Assembly (NCBI RefSeq): GCF_008838325.1
Contig: NZ_CP042829.1
Location: 2,046,001-2,110,000, forward strand
Reading direction: 5' to 3'
From: Tepidiforma bonchosmolovskayae
GTDB taxonomy: Bacteria; Chloroflexota; Dehalococcoidia; Tepidiformales; Tepidiformaceae
DNA length: 64,000 nucleotides
The notes under the pieces are model-generated. The model saw nothing but the letters and a program-made list of their open reading frames with translations, ran no database searches and was not told the DNA's origin. The translations under genes and the position numbers were made by a program. Below, one piece after another: positions 17,700-26,537 of this stretch; the stretch's first letter is position 1; the number at the start of each line of letters is the position of its first letter.

Positions 17700-19115
17700 G
17701 TTGCAACCATCGAATCCCCGCGAGGGGACTGAAACTCGAACTTGTCACGGTACTCTTCGGGAACAATCACCTCTGTTGCAACCATCGAATCCCCGCGAGG
17801 GGACTGAAACGTGAGGTATTTTTCGTCGATCCACCGGGTGCCGGAGTTGCAACCATCGAATCCCCGCGAGGGGACTGAAACTCAGCTGCACCTGGACGTC
17901 GATGGTGTCGAGCCGTCCCCAGAGTTGCAACCATCGAATCCCCGCGAGGGGACTGAAACCGAACGCGGCGGGCCTGGAAGCCATTCACCTCAACGGTGAA
18001 GTTGCAACCATCGAATCCCCGCGAGGGGACTGAAACTCGTCCAGCGCTGCCAGAAAGCGGGCGGCATCGTTCATGAGTTGCAACCATCGAATCCCCGCGA
18101 GGGGACTGAAACACAGTCATCCCGCGAATCTCGACCGTCTCGACGGTCTCGATGTTGCAACCATCGAATCCCCGCGAGGGGACTGAAACTTCTTAACGTT
18201 CTCTTCATAGGGAGACATGCTTCCCGATGTTGCAACCATCGAATCCCCGCGAGGGGACTGAAGCCTGAGGGTCCTCTCTCCGAGAGGGGCTCTCGCATGG
18301 TTGCAACCATCGAATCCCCGCGAGGGGACTGAAACTTCTTCATCGATTTCTCGCGTTCCCGAGTAGGAGTAACGCGCCGTTGCAACCATCGAATCCCCGC
18401 GAGGGGACTGAAACTCCTTCGGAGCGATCGTGACCCACTCCCCGTCCTGGACGCCGGGGCTGTTGCAACCATCGAATCCCCGCGAGGGGACTGAAACTGT
18501 ACGAGTTCCTCTGGAAGGTGGGCCAGCTGGTCGTCGACCAGTTGCAACCATCGAATCCCCGCGAGGGGACTGAAACCGGGTGACCGAGGGGATGAAGTCG
18601 AGAGGGTAGCTGTACCGGTTGCAACCATCGAATCCCCGCGAGGGGACTGAAACTCACGAGAGGGAGTGATCCGCCGAATAGTTGCGAACGGCATTGAGTT
18701 GCAACCATCGAATCCCCGCGAGGGGACTGAAACGGCACGGCGGCCTCCTCCGAAATGGACAGGCCGAAAATCGGGTTGCAACCATCGAATCCCCGCGAGG
18801 GGGCTGAAACTAACCCGACATGGGCCCGACGAGGTACACAGTGCCGGAGTTGCAACCATCGAATCCCCGCGAGGGGACTGAAACGCGGTCGACAGGCTCG
18901 CCGCCCAGCGCTCCACGGTCTGCAGCCGGGGTTGCAACCATCGAATCCCCGCGAGGGGACTGAAACAGGAAGCTAACCAGGCTTCTGTTCGAGGCCAGAT
19001 CCTTAAGTTGCAACCATCGAATCCCCGCGAGGGGACTGAAACGTCGACCCCGGCCCGGCGCACGGCATGGCGGGCTGCCGTTGCAACCATCGAATCCCCG
19101 CCAGGGGACAGCAGC
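17700..19115 (+). CRISPR. CRISPR array 1, 19 repeats of 36 nt, transcribed rightward
   Basis: The 36-nt repeat starts GTTGCAACCATCGAATCC and ends GAGGGGACTGAAAC. Repeats begin at 17700, 17775, 17846, 17924, 18001, 18077, 18154, 18229, 18300, 18379, 18462, 18541, 18618, 18698, 18775, 18849, 18931, 19007 and 19080, with spacers of 35-47 nt. Variants are repeat 8 (ends GAAGC), repeat 15 (one A to G) and the last repeat (CGCCAGGGG, then loss of the 3' end). The repeat folds as TCCCC-GCGA-GGGGA, a 5-bp stem with a GNRA-type loop. The conserved ACTGAAAC end is the expected 8-nt crRNA 5' handle of type III systems, so transcription is left to right, with decay at the leader-distal end. Confidence 0.97.
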
Positions 19116-19153
19116 AACACCTCGTCAATCCGGGCGTGGCGCTCGTTCGCCCG

Positions 19154-19189
19154 GTTGTAACGGTCGAATCCTCGCCACTCGACGGCACC
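19154..19189 (+). repeat. Strongly degenerate 20th repeat of array 1
   Basis: GTTGTAACGGTCGAATCC at 19154 onwards matches the first 18 repeat positions with three changes, and is followed by a diverged second half (CTCGCCACTCGAC). It lies 38 nt after the last recognisable repeat, exactly one spacer length away, so it is a worn-out repeat rather than chance. Confidence 0.75.
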
Positions 19190-19235
19190 AGTGTTCGCTC
19201 TCACGACACGTCCAGTCTCGGCCGGAGCTCAGCCC

Positions 19236-19796
19236 ATGCGAGAATTCAAAGTAGGCGACTATACGTACAGGGCAATTTCCGCCGACGACGTGTTCCAGAA
19301 AACCCGCCTCAGCCGCGCCCACCCGCCCTGGTACGTCGTGCCCGGTTCGTCCGCCGGCGAATGGGTCCTCTACTGGCACTGCCGCGCTCGCTACATGGTC
19401 GATGTCACCCAAACCCGTCCGCACTCCCCCATCGACCGGCTCCGTTTTCGGCTTCAGCGGGCATGGGCCCGGGTGGCCGGAAGGCGCTCGCAGCGCGGGC
19501 GCGACTATACCACCTGCAAAGACTGCTGGTATTTCAGCCGGCGGGAACTCGATACGTTCGTCCTGCTCCTCGCCAGCTGGAGCAACGAGAAGCTGGCCGA
19601 CTTCATGTTCGACTGGATGACCCTCGTAAACCAGCGGGATGTGCTCCTGGGCGACCACGACTTCGTGCTGCCCATCCCCGATTGGCCATTCGGGCTGGCC
19701 AAGGCGCTCGGGGGCTTTCGATACTTCGGCCGTAAGGACGGTGCCCTCTACCTCACCGAAACCCACCCCGAGCTTGTCGACCCTACCGCCGATTGA
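19236..19796 (+). CDS. Hypothetical protein following CRISPR array 1 (array-linked family)
   Basis: A 186-residue protein with a CxxC pair (YTTCKDCWYFSRREL, about residues 90-104), many aromatic residues and the C-terminal segment IPDWPFGLAKALGGFRYFG. GGAG lies 9 nt before the ATG at 19236. No family was recognised. A 5'-truncated homologue lies directly after CRISPR array 2 (33156-33437), sharing DWPFGLAK and 24 of 26 nucleotides there. The gene is therefore tied to the arrays, probably because array and gene were duplicated together. It is convergent with cas6. Confidence 0.75.
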   Translation: MREFKVGDYTYRAISADDVFQKTRLSRAHPPWYVVPGSSAGEWVLYWHCRARYMVDVTQTRPHSPIDRLRFRLQRAWARVAGRRSQRGRDYTTCKDCWYFSRRELDTFVLLLASWSNEKLADFMFDWMTLVNQRDVLLGDHDFVLPIPDWPFGLAKALGGFRYFGRKDGALYLTETHPELVDPTAD

Positions 19797-19854
19797 CCCG
19801 CGCCTGGCCCCCGGCCCTGTCGCCCGTGAACGCTCTCACAGCCGGCGGCGAGCC

Positions 19855-20646
19855 TTACTCGGTGCCCGTACCCGAAGCCCGCTCGCTCGCCGCCCGGCGC
19901 CGCCCGGCCGCAGTCGCAACGTCGACGCACCCGAACCCCGTGCTCACCTTCGCACCCACCCCCGCAAACCGCGCGAACCGCGCCAGCACCCCAACCAGCC
20001 CGGCGTACGGTCCCTCGCTCTGCCGCGCCTCGAATTCCGCCGCGCCGACGAACCCCGGCACGAGCCCTTTCAGCTGGACTGCGACGCTCGCCAGCCGGTG
20101 CCGCCGGACCACGATCCCGTCCAGGGCCGTCCCCGCCTCGACGCCGAGGTCGACCGGCGCCCAGGTCTGCCATCGCTCCAGCAGGCCCCCGAACACCAGC
20201 TGCGGCACGGGCAGGGGCAGGTAGTTGCCCCGTGACCGGAACGTCGTCGGCGTCACGAAGGTCATCGTCGCCCGCGATTCCGGAGCCGGCGCGAGCAGTC
20301 CCGCCGCCAGGTCCGGCCACGTGCACCGCTCCACCAGCGCCTCCCCCTCCCGGCGCCACCACCGTGCGTTGAGGAGGAGCCGATCCGGCATCGCCCGGCT
20401 CAGCTCCTGCACGAACGGCGCCAGGAGTCCATACGCCGTGATCACCAGCCGCACATCCGGCTGCCGCCGCAGCGCAATCGAAAACGGCTTCTCCCCGGAC
20501 ATATCGTGCAGCGCGGTGGCGAGCCCGTCATCGCGGGTGGCGAGTTCGCGGTAGAACCATGCCTGCAGCGCCCGGCCGATGAACACCGTCTCCTCGGCCT
20601 GATCCTCCCACCTGCCGGGGATCTCGATCCGCACCAGCTCGTTCAC
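19855..20646 (-). CDS. cas6: CRISPR pre-crRNA endoribonuclease Cas6
   Basis: Cuts pre-crRNA within each repeat, leaving the 8-nt 5' handle. The GTG at 20646 overlaps the csm5 stop as GTGA, giving 263 residues; an upstream ATG at 20679 would overlap csm5 by 37 bp. The N-terminal ferredoxin-like domain has the usual LHDMSGEKPFSIA segment (His47 probably catalytic). The C-terminal glycine-rich loop is GVGAKVSTGFGCV (about 230-242). It is the last gene of the minus-strand type III-A operon and the only processing enzyme for both arrays in the window. Confidence 0.88.
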   Translation of the reverse strand: MNELVRIEIPGRWEDQAEETVFIGRALQAWFYRELATRDDGLATALHDMSGEKPFSIALRRQPDVRLVITAYGLLAPFVQELSRAMPDRLLLNARWWRREGEALVERCTWPDLAAGLLAPAPESRATMTFVTPTTFRSRGNYLPLPVPQLVFGGLLERWQTWAPVDLGVEAGTALDGIVVRRHRLASVAVQLKGLVPGFVGAAEFEARQSEGPYAGLVGVLARFARFAGVGAKVSTGFGCVDVATAAGRRRAASERASGTGTE

Positions 20647-21737
20647 CGGACCGGCTCTGCCCCCGAGACCATCACCCATCCCATCGGCAGCCAGCCGCCG
20701 GGACCGTCGACCACCCGGTGCCCGACCGGGAAGTTTGCCGGGTCCGGCGACTTCGAACGCGACAGGCGGTAGCGGTAGAGCAGCTGCCGCATCAGGTCAC
20801 GGTCGTCCCGCAGGTGCCGGCCGATCGTCTTGGCGACCCACCCCGTGCCGAAACCGACCGGGAAAACAGTCTGGCCAGCCGGCACCTTTCCTTCGAAGTT
20901 CGAGGCCACACCCGGGTCGAGTCGTCGCCAGTGCGCCAGCTCGATCTCCCGCAATGCGGCGCCCCACGTCTGGAGCACGCCCAGGAGGTTGCTCCCGAAC
21001 AGCACTTTCCGGTCATCATCCAGCTCCTTCCACGGCGACCATGCCGCCGGGGCCATCGCCAGTGTGGTAACGAACTGCGCCCCCGGGCTGACCGCCTCGA
21101 CCCACACCGGGATCGCCTGCCGGCCGCGCGACGACACCGACCGTACCTGCACCTCCGACGCAACCATCTTTAGCTCCCCGACCGGGAAGGCATCGGCCAG
21201 CCGCAGCCACCGGTTGACGTCGCGGTTCGGGAAGTCGCGCCCCTCAACGGTGTGCTCGATGTTGACATCGAACGCCCGCCGTTCCACGCCCCGGGCTGCC
21301 TGCTCCCGGGATCCTTCCCCGGCTCGGACCAGCCCCCGGACCGTGTCCCGGTTCCGCTGAACGAAGGCATCGAGCAGCGCCGAACGGAATGCGCCCTTCA
21401 GGGTCGACCCCGGCAGGTAGGCCCGTCCCATCCCGTCCCGGATGAAGGCGAGCAGGTCCTGCCCGACGGCGCGTGTGCCGTACACCGGCAGGATGGCGCG
21501 CGTTGCCTGCTCAAGCGTGCGTGGGTCAAGCGCGGCCGCAATCCGGCCGTCGGCAATGCGCGGAATCAGCTGGTCCGGCAGCAGTTCCAGCGCCCGGTCC
21601 ACGTCGACCAGGCGGACGGCCTTCCCGCCTTCGTCGCGGAAATCGTAGTCGCGGTGGTAGCGGATTCCGGACCCGATGTGCAGCGGGGTGAGGACCTGGA
21701 ACGTGAGACGGAACTGGACCAAGCGCGGCTGGCTCAC
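20643..21737 (-). CDS. csm5: Type III-A effector subunit Csm5
   Basis: A RAMP-fold protein that caps the crRNA 3' end of the Csm complex. The GTG at 21737 overlaps the csm4 stop as GTGA and gives 364 residues. The N-terminus FQVLTPLHIGSG (about residues 12-23) and the G-rich YLPGSTLKGAFRSALLDAF segment are standard Csm5/RAMP motifs. The C-terminal half carries further RAMP-like strands (FGTGWVAKTIG). Position between csm4 and cas6 and the size fit Csm5 rather than a second Csm3. Confidence 0.88.
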   Translation of the reverse strand: MSQPRLVQFRLTFQVLTPLHIGSGIRYHRDYDFRDEGGKAVRLVDVDRALELLPDQLIPRIADGRIAAALDPRTLEQATRAILPVYGTRAVGQDLLAFIRDGMGRAYLPGSTLKGAFRSALLDAFVQRNRDTVRGLVRAGEGSREQAARGVERRAFDVNIEHTVEGRDFPNRDVNRWLRLADAFPVGELKMVASEVQVRSVSSRGRQAIPVWVEAVSPGAQFVTTLAMAPAAWSPWKELDDDRKVLFGSNLLGVLQTWGAALREIELAHWRRLDPGVASNFEGKVPAGQTVFPVGFGTGWVAKTIGRHLRDDRDLMRQLLYRYRLSRSKSPDPANFPVGHRVVDGPGGWLPMGWVMVSGAEPVR

Positions 21738-22759
21738 AGGCGCACCTCGTCGAGAAAGAGTCCGAACCCGTACCGGTAGACCGGGTGCCCGCCCCCAGCT
21801 TCCGGCGTCACGTCCGCCAGCCCGCCACCCGGCCCGCTGCCGCCGAGGTACGAACCTTCGGCCAGCATCGCCACCCGCCGGGAGCGCCATCCGTTCCATG
21901 CCTCGGAGGCGATCCAGCCGCCGCGCTCGACGACGCGGTATCCCCGGGTCTCGTCCAGCTCGAATGCGCCTGCCGCCAGGTCCGCCGGTGACGGCCAGCA
22001 GAGCGAAAGGGTCGGGCCCGCCGCCGGGTTCGCGGTGACCGGTAGCTCGCACGCATGGGGGCCAAGGAGTTCGAACCGGCCCATGCCGCTCGAGCGCTCC
22101 CCGCCGATCCCGGCCTCCCCAAGCACCCGGAGGCAGATGGTGAGGTGCTCGCGCACCGCCTCGTCTGCCACCAGCGCGACTACCCCCGGAATGACCCTCG
22201 ATGCCGTTCCGTTTGAGCTCCCGGGCGGTGCGAAGTGGGTCGCCGCCGACTCGTACAACGCCGACGCGCCCGACCGGCGGTCGACCGTCACTCGCGACCT
22301 CGACTGCACCTCCCAGGGCCGGGCCAGCTCATGGCCATCTAAACCGGCGCCCAGCAACTCACCGAACCGCCTCGGCTCCCGGGAGCTTCCCTCCGCCCCG
22401 AACAGCCACCGGTACGCGGCCCTATCAATGAAGGACACCTGCCGAAGCAATTTTCGGTCGTCGAGCTGGCGGACCGGCTTGCGGACCGGGAGCGGGAAGA
22501 AAATCTCCCCCGGCCCCGAGTCGTCCCACCGGACCGGCAACATGCTCGAAATCCGCAGCTGCGGCTCCGGCGACTTCAGCCCGTCCAGCAGCCGCTGCAG
22601 GGCTTCGTTGCCGAACACCGCCTTCGTCGCCCAGCAGAGCGCTCCAAAGAGCGTGTCCGAGGCAGCCAAAGCCCGCGCGCGGTCGATGTCCTCCGCGTGC
22701 GAGCCGAGCCGCAGTGGCGCTCGCGGCTGAAGCCCGAAGACCCAGGCAGTCGCGGGCAT
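21734..22759 (-). CDS. csm4: Type III-A effector subunit Csm4
   Basis: A RAMP-fold subunit that binds Cas10 and the crRNA 5' handle. The 341-residue protein starts with a beta strand and APLRLGS loop (residues 13-19), has SDTLFGALCWA (typical Csm4), and the RAMP glycine-rich loop GIGGERSSGMGRFELL in its second half. The C-terminus is VYRYGFGLFLDEVRL. It starts 3 nt after the csm3 stop and overlaps csm5, so it is tightly coupled within the operon. Confidence 0.9.
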   Translation of the reverse strand: MPATAWVFGLQPRAPLRLGSHAEDIDRARALAASDTLFGALCWATKAVFGNEALQRLLDGLKSPEPQLRISSMLPVRWDDSGPGEIFFPLPVRKPVRQLDDRKLLRQVSFIDRAAYRWLFGAEGSSREPRRFGELLGAGLDGHELARPWEVQSRSRVTVDRRSGASALYESAATHFAPPGSSNGTASRVIPGVVALVADEAVREHLTICLRVLGEAGIGGERSSGMGRFELLGPHACELPVTANPAAGPTLSLCWPSPADLAAGAFELDETRGYRVVERGGWIASEAWNGWRSRRVAMLAEGSYLGGSGPGGGLADVTPEAGGGHPVYRYGFGLFLDEVRL

Positions 22760-22761
22760 GG

Positions 22762-23550
22762 CTACGCAGTCGCCCAGGCGACCAGGTCAGCGAGGCCCTT
22801 CCGCAGGTCGGCAACGCTCTCGTAGACCGCGGGTCCCTCCCCCGGGATCAGCTGCTGGCCGTCGACCTTCAGCCGGCGCACCGAGATGTTCTTGAACGCG
22901 ACCCTCCCCGAGCCGCGTGCGCCCGATGAGCCGAGCGCATCAGCCTCCAGCAGCTCGAGCCCATCGGCCAGCCATTGCAGCGCTGTGGCGACATTGTCGC
23001 CCTGGTAGACGAACAGGCCGATCTCGCACGGCCCGAACTCCGACCCTGCGGGGACACGCTCCATCGTGCGCGGGACCGCCGCGGAGGTAACCCGGTCGAT
23101 CGCTGCCTCCGATTTCAGCTCCGTGAACGGGAGGTCCGTCGCCGCCTCCATCAGCCGCTCCACCGAAGCCGGGGTAAGGAAGGTGTCCGAGAATCGGAGC
23201 CGCGTCTGGCAGAGCCACCGCTCCTGCGGCGCCGGCGCGCCGAACAGCTGGCAGAGCGTGCAGTTTGCGTAATCCTTTTCTCCTTTGCAGGCGTGGACGC
23301 GGACGCGGTCCCCATGAATCGGCCAGTTCTGGTCGAGCCCGTGAACCCGCTCCAGGAGCGACCGCATCTTCCCTTTTATTGATGAGCCGGGGATGTAGGG
23401 CTGCCGCGTCAGCGGGTCGCGCACCACCGGGTTGTCGACGCCCCCGATCGTCAGCGATGCCTCCTGGGCGCCGATGCGCAGTCCCGTCCGGGCAATGAGG
23501 GTCGAGCGTATGGTCAGAATTCCAGTGATAACTGCAGCGTTTTCACTCAT
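22762..23550 (-). CDS. csm3: Type III-A backbone subunit Csm3 (target RNA nuclease)
   Basis: The repeated backbone subunit that lines the crRNA and cuts bound target RNA every 6 nt. The true start is MSENAAVITG at 23550, overlapping the csm2 stop by 8 nt; upstream codons in the same frame are antisense of csm2. The product has 262 residues. Visible motifs are RTGLRIG, the YIPGSSIKGKMRSLLE segment, a zinc-type CTLCQLFG motif and TFTDTF-like RLRFSDTFLTP, where the Asp is the expected cleavage residue. The glycine-rich GSSGARGSGRVAF loop is at the C-terminal side. Confidence 0.92.
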   Translation of the reverse strand: MSENAAVITGILTIRSTLIARTGLRIGAQEASLTIGGVDNPVVRDPLTRQPYIPGSSIKGKMRSLLERVHGLDQNWPIHGDRVRVHACKGEKDYANCTLCQLFGAPAPQERWLCQTRLRFSDTFLTPASVERLMEAATDLPFTELKSEAAIDRVTSAAVPRTMERVPAGSEFGPCEIGLFVYQGDNVATALQWLADGLELLEADALGSSGARGSGRVAFKNISVRRLKVDGQQLIPGEGPAVYESVADLRKGLADLVAWATA

Positions 23551-24022
23551 CCTTTTTTTCTTCCGGAAGATATGCAACAACAGCTTCGAAGAACTCGACG
23601 AACCTCCTGAATCGCTGTTCTTCCTCATGAGGGTCATCATGTTTTAACTGGCGAATCATAGCGATAAGAGCTGACGCGATTTCGCCAAGGTTTTGCTTCT
23701 CCCTTTGTGCTCTCTTAGTCTGATAAACCAGCCTCGGCTCGAGAAGCCTCGCCCTGCGCAGTGCCCGTGCCCGGTCCTGGTCGAGCAGGAAATCGATCCG
23801 TCGCGCCTCGCCGTAGAGGCGCCGTACCGAGGTGCGCGTCGCGCCGGAGTTCTTCGCAAGCTCCTCCGCCAGGCTGATCAGGGCCTCCACCTCGCCGCGA
23901 ACAATGATTTTTTCAGCCGCTGACGCGAATCTCGACGCGTCGACCGCAGCTGCCCGGCCCTGCTGCTGCGCCCCGCGGTTGCCCTGGTAGCCTCCCTGGC
24001 CCGGCCGTTGATACTGCGTCAT
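23543..24022 (-). CDS. csm2: Type III-A small subunit Csm2
   Basis: The small helical subunit of the Csm complex. ATG 24022 is chosen because AGGAGGT is 8 nt upstream; a GTG 6 nt earlier is too close. It has 159 residues. The first 25 are Gln/Gly-rich and probably disordered (YQRPGQGGYQGNRG). The rest is all-helical with the typical Csm2 pattern LAEELAKNSGATRTSVRRLY and a C-terminal RFVEFFEAVVAYL. The 5' end overlaps the cas10 stop region. The longer disordered N-terminus is unusual for Csm2. Confidence 0.85.
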   Translation of the reverse strand: MTQYQRPGQGGYQGNRGAQQQGRAAAVDASRFASAAEKIIVRGEVEALISLAEELAKNSGATRTSVRRLYGEARRIDFLLDQDRARALRRARLLEPRLVYQTKRAQREKQNLGEIASALIAMIRQLKHDDPHEEEQRFRRFVEFFEAVVAYLPEEKKDE

Positions 24023-24024
24023 AC

Positions 24025-26421
24025 TCACGCACCTCCTGTCCGTCGTCTCTGTTCCGTGTCGCCATCGCTGGCCGTCCGCAGCTCGGCAAGCCGGGCCGCG
24101 AGCGCAACACGCCGGCCCCCCGGCTCGCCGTCAGCCGCCGGTTCAAACGCCGCCTTGCGCAGGTCCATCAGCACCTCCTCCGCGTCCCGGTGGTCCCTCG
24201 CCACCCGGTTCAGCTGGTAGTACGAGCGCCAGATCAGCGGCTCGTAGCGGCCCGGCGCAGCCTTTTCCAGCAGCTGCAGGTGCTGAAGCGCCCGCCGGGC
24301 GAGCTGCTTCTTGTCGTCCTGCCCTCGGACAAGCTCGACAAGCTTCTGCTCATACGCTCGCACCGTCTCGAATCCCGGCCACTTCAGCCACACATCCAGT
24401 GCGACAAGCGCGTTCTTCGCCTCGGCGCCGTTCGGCCGCTGACCCTTCGCCGCCCGCAGCGCCTCCTCGGCAGCCTCGATTCCGGCCTGCACCGGCCGAT
24501 GCGCATGTGCGGCCACCACGCCCGCCGAGAAGTGGAGGTCATCGTTTCCGGCGGTCCACCGCGTGAACTCCTGCCGCAGCTCGCTTGCGAAATCGAGCAC
24601 ATCGAAGAGCGGCCCTGCCAGTGCGACATCGTCGCCGCCGCTAAACACCAGGTAGATGTTCCGGAACCGCTCCGCTGCGAGCTCCGGAAGGTACGCTTCG
24701 AAAAACAGCGAAAGCGCCGTACTCACCGCCAGGAACCGTGACGGCGACGGCGGCCGTTCCGTGAAGTACTGCTGCAGGAACAGACCGAGGTCGTCGACGT
24801 CGGCCTTCATCGTTGCGATTAGCTTCCGCCCCTCGCCCTGCTCGGCAATCTCCTCGAAGTCGAGCAGCCCATCTCTGGATCGCGGCGCATACCGGCCCGT
24901 CGCCACGAGCCGCGCACACGGGAGCTTCTTCAGCCCCTCGGAATCCAGGGCGATGACCGCCCCTCGCACCACCCGCTCCGGCGGCCTGTCCGTGAGCTCC
25001 ACCCGGTGGCCGAGCTCGGCCATCACCTTTCGCCACCCGCTCAAACGTTCACCCGGCCCCGCGGGCTCCAGCAGGACAAACTTCGAATCCAGCAAAGCCC
25101 GGCCCAGGTCCTCGAGCGACGCGCAAAACTCGCACACCCTCCGCTCCACCCCGTCGTCATCCTCGACGCGCCCGCCAATCGCCTCCCGGCCGCACGTCCT
25201 GCACGCCCGGCCCATCGAGGCCACCGCCTGCGGCCGGAACAGCTCCCCGCTCCGCGCCAGCGCTTCGAACTTGCGGGACTTCCGCACCGAAAGCGCCTCG
25301 CGCAGCTGGCGGTAAACCTCGTGAAACGCCCGGAGCTCCTCACCTGAACACACCAGCCCCGCCAGGTTCAGCGAAAGCCCCGGTCCGTGCGCCGCAACCA
25401 GCACCCGGTCCAGCTCCTCCTGGAGGTCGCGGACCATCCCAACCCGTCCAGCCGGCACGGCGACCACAAACTGGCCGCCGACCACCGAGAACGCACACCA
25501 CGGCGGCACCCCGCAGCGAATGGCTACCCAGCGGGCCGCGACCAGGCTCAGCAACTGTATATAAAAGGAACGGGCCCGCAGGGCCCTGGCCGCCCTCCGG
25601 CTCCCCGTGTCATGGATGAACTCCTGGATCCCTGATGCGTCCCCGGCGACCAGGCCAATCCGTGCCCCGGCCGAATCCTCCGCCCGGCTGCCGTCTGCCG
25701 CCAGGGCCGCGGCGAACGCTCCCGCCAGGTGCAGGTGGGTCGCCAGCGGGATATCCGCCACCGCCGTCATAAACGCCGACGGCACGCCCATCGCGCCCCG
25801 GTACACCGCACCCGTGAGGTGTTCGCTCAGCGCGAGCCAGTCCCCGCCCGACAGTGCCGCCGCCGCCTCCAGCCCCGACCGCAGCCCGTCGAACACCTCC
25901 CCGAAGGCAGCGCGCGCAGAATCGGCATCGCCGGCCCGCAACTGCCCAAAGAGCAGCCGAGAGTCCAGCAGTCCCGGCCGAATGAACACCTCGTCCCGTT
26001 TCTTTGCCAGCGGGTGCAACAGCGCAGGGGCCGACCGACCTCCGTCATGTCCCACTCGGTCATACCGGTCGTCCCGCTCGCCCGCAGAGAGGTGGTCGCC
26101 CAGCACCACCCATCGGACCAGGTCGCCGAGTTCGCCAGCATTCGGCGCATGGTGCAGCGCCGCCGCATCCGCCAGGCCGCGGAACTCCGGCAGCGTCTCC
26201 TTCGCCAGCGTCCCGCTCATCGCCGCATGGGCGTACCGGTACCGCCGTTTGCAGCTGTCGCAATCGTCCCACCGCACCTGGTGCCGTTCCGGCGTCTCGC
26301 AGTCGAAACGCGAAGGCTCCGTCCCGCGCCCCGGCACCTGCGCCCATACCTTGCCCAGGTCGTGGAACAACCCGGCGCAATATGCCCGCAGGGTCTCCTC
26401 CGAAATCTCCCAGGACATCAT
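24025..26421 (-). CDS. cas10: Cas10/Csm1, large subunit of the type III-A complex
   Basis: The large subunit with HD ssDNase and Palm cyclase activities. It has 798 residues. The HD motif is at residues 20-21 (GLFHDLGKVW). A zinc module CRTCGREAIGG ... VCEFC lies around 400-430. The Palm2 active site YLVFSGGDDVALAG has GGDD at about residues 594-597, and a helical domain D4 follows. Both catalytic centres look intact, so target-dependent DNA cleavage and cyclic-oligoadenylate synthesis are predicted. It is the first gene of the operon cas10-csm2-csm3-csm4-csm5-cas6. Confidence 0.95.
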   Translation of the reverse strand: MMSWEISEETLRAYCAGLFHDLGKVWAQVPGRGTEPSRFDCETPERHQVRWDDCDSCKRRYRYAHAAMSGTLAKETLPEFRGLADAAALHHAPNAGELGDLVRWVVLGDHLSAGERDDRYDRVGHDGGRSAPALLHPLAKKRDEVFIRPGLLDSRLLFGQLRAGDADSARAAFGEVFDGLRSGLEAAAALSGGDWLALSEHLTGAVYRGAMGVPSAFMTAVADIPLATHLHLAGAFAAALAADGSRAEDSAGARIGLVAGDASGIQEFIHDTGSRRAARALRARSFYIQLLSLVAARWVAIRCGVPPWCAFSVVGGQFVVAVPAGRVGMVRDLQEELDRVLVAAHGPGLSLNLAGLVCSGEELRAFHEVYRQLREALSVRKSRKFEALARSGELFRPQAVASMGRACRTCGREAIGGRVEDDDGVERRVCEFCASLEDLGRALLDSKFVLLEPAGPGERLSGWRKVMAELGHRVELTDRPPERVVRGAVIALDSEGLKKLPCARLVATGRYAPRSRDGLLDFEEIAEQGEGRKLIATMKADVDDLGLFLQQYFTERPPSPSRFLAVSTALSLFFEAYLPELAAERFRNIYLVFSGGDDVALAGPLFDVLDFASELRQEFTRWTAGNDDLHFSAGVVAAHAHRPVQAGIEAAEEALRAAKGQRPNGAEAKNALVALDVWLKWPGFETVRAYEQKLVELVRGQDDKKQLARRALQHLQLLEKAAPGRYEPLIWRSYYQLNRVARDHRDAEEVLMDLRKAAFEPAADGEPGGRRVALAARLAELRTASDGDTEQRRRTGGA

Positions 26422-26448
26422 GTCGCTCCAGCAAGTGCAGGAGACCGC

Positions 26449-26478
26449 ATCCTAGCACACGGCTGTGCACGAGGTGAA
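26449..26478 (-). promoter_or_regulatory. Candidate promoter of the cas10-csm operon
   Basis: Read on the minus strand: TTCACC (26478-26473), 18 bp, TAGGAT (26454-26449), ending 28 nt before the cas10 start. The same -10 word TAGGAT is used in the better-supported livK promoter. The match is modest. Confidence 0.35.
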
Positions 26479-26537
26479 CCCCTTCTTCGCGACAAATAGA
26501 CGACAATTGCGCGCTGACCTTCGGCTCCCCAATAATC

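Noticed and set aside
18071-19204. Open frames running through CRISPR array 1 with repeated SPLAGIRWLQ-like peptides
   Set aside because: They are translations of the repeats, not proteins.
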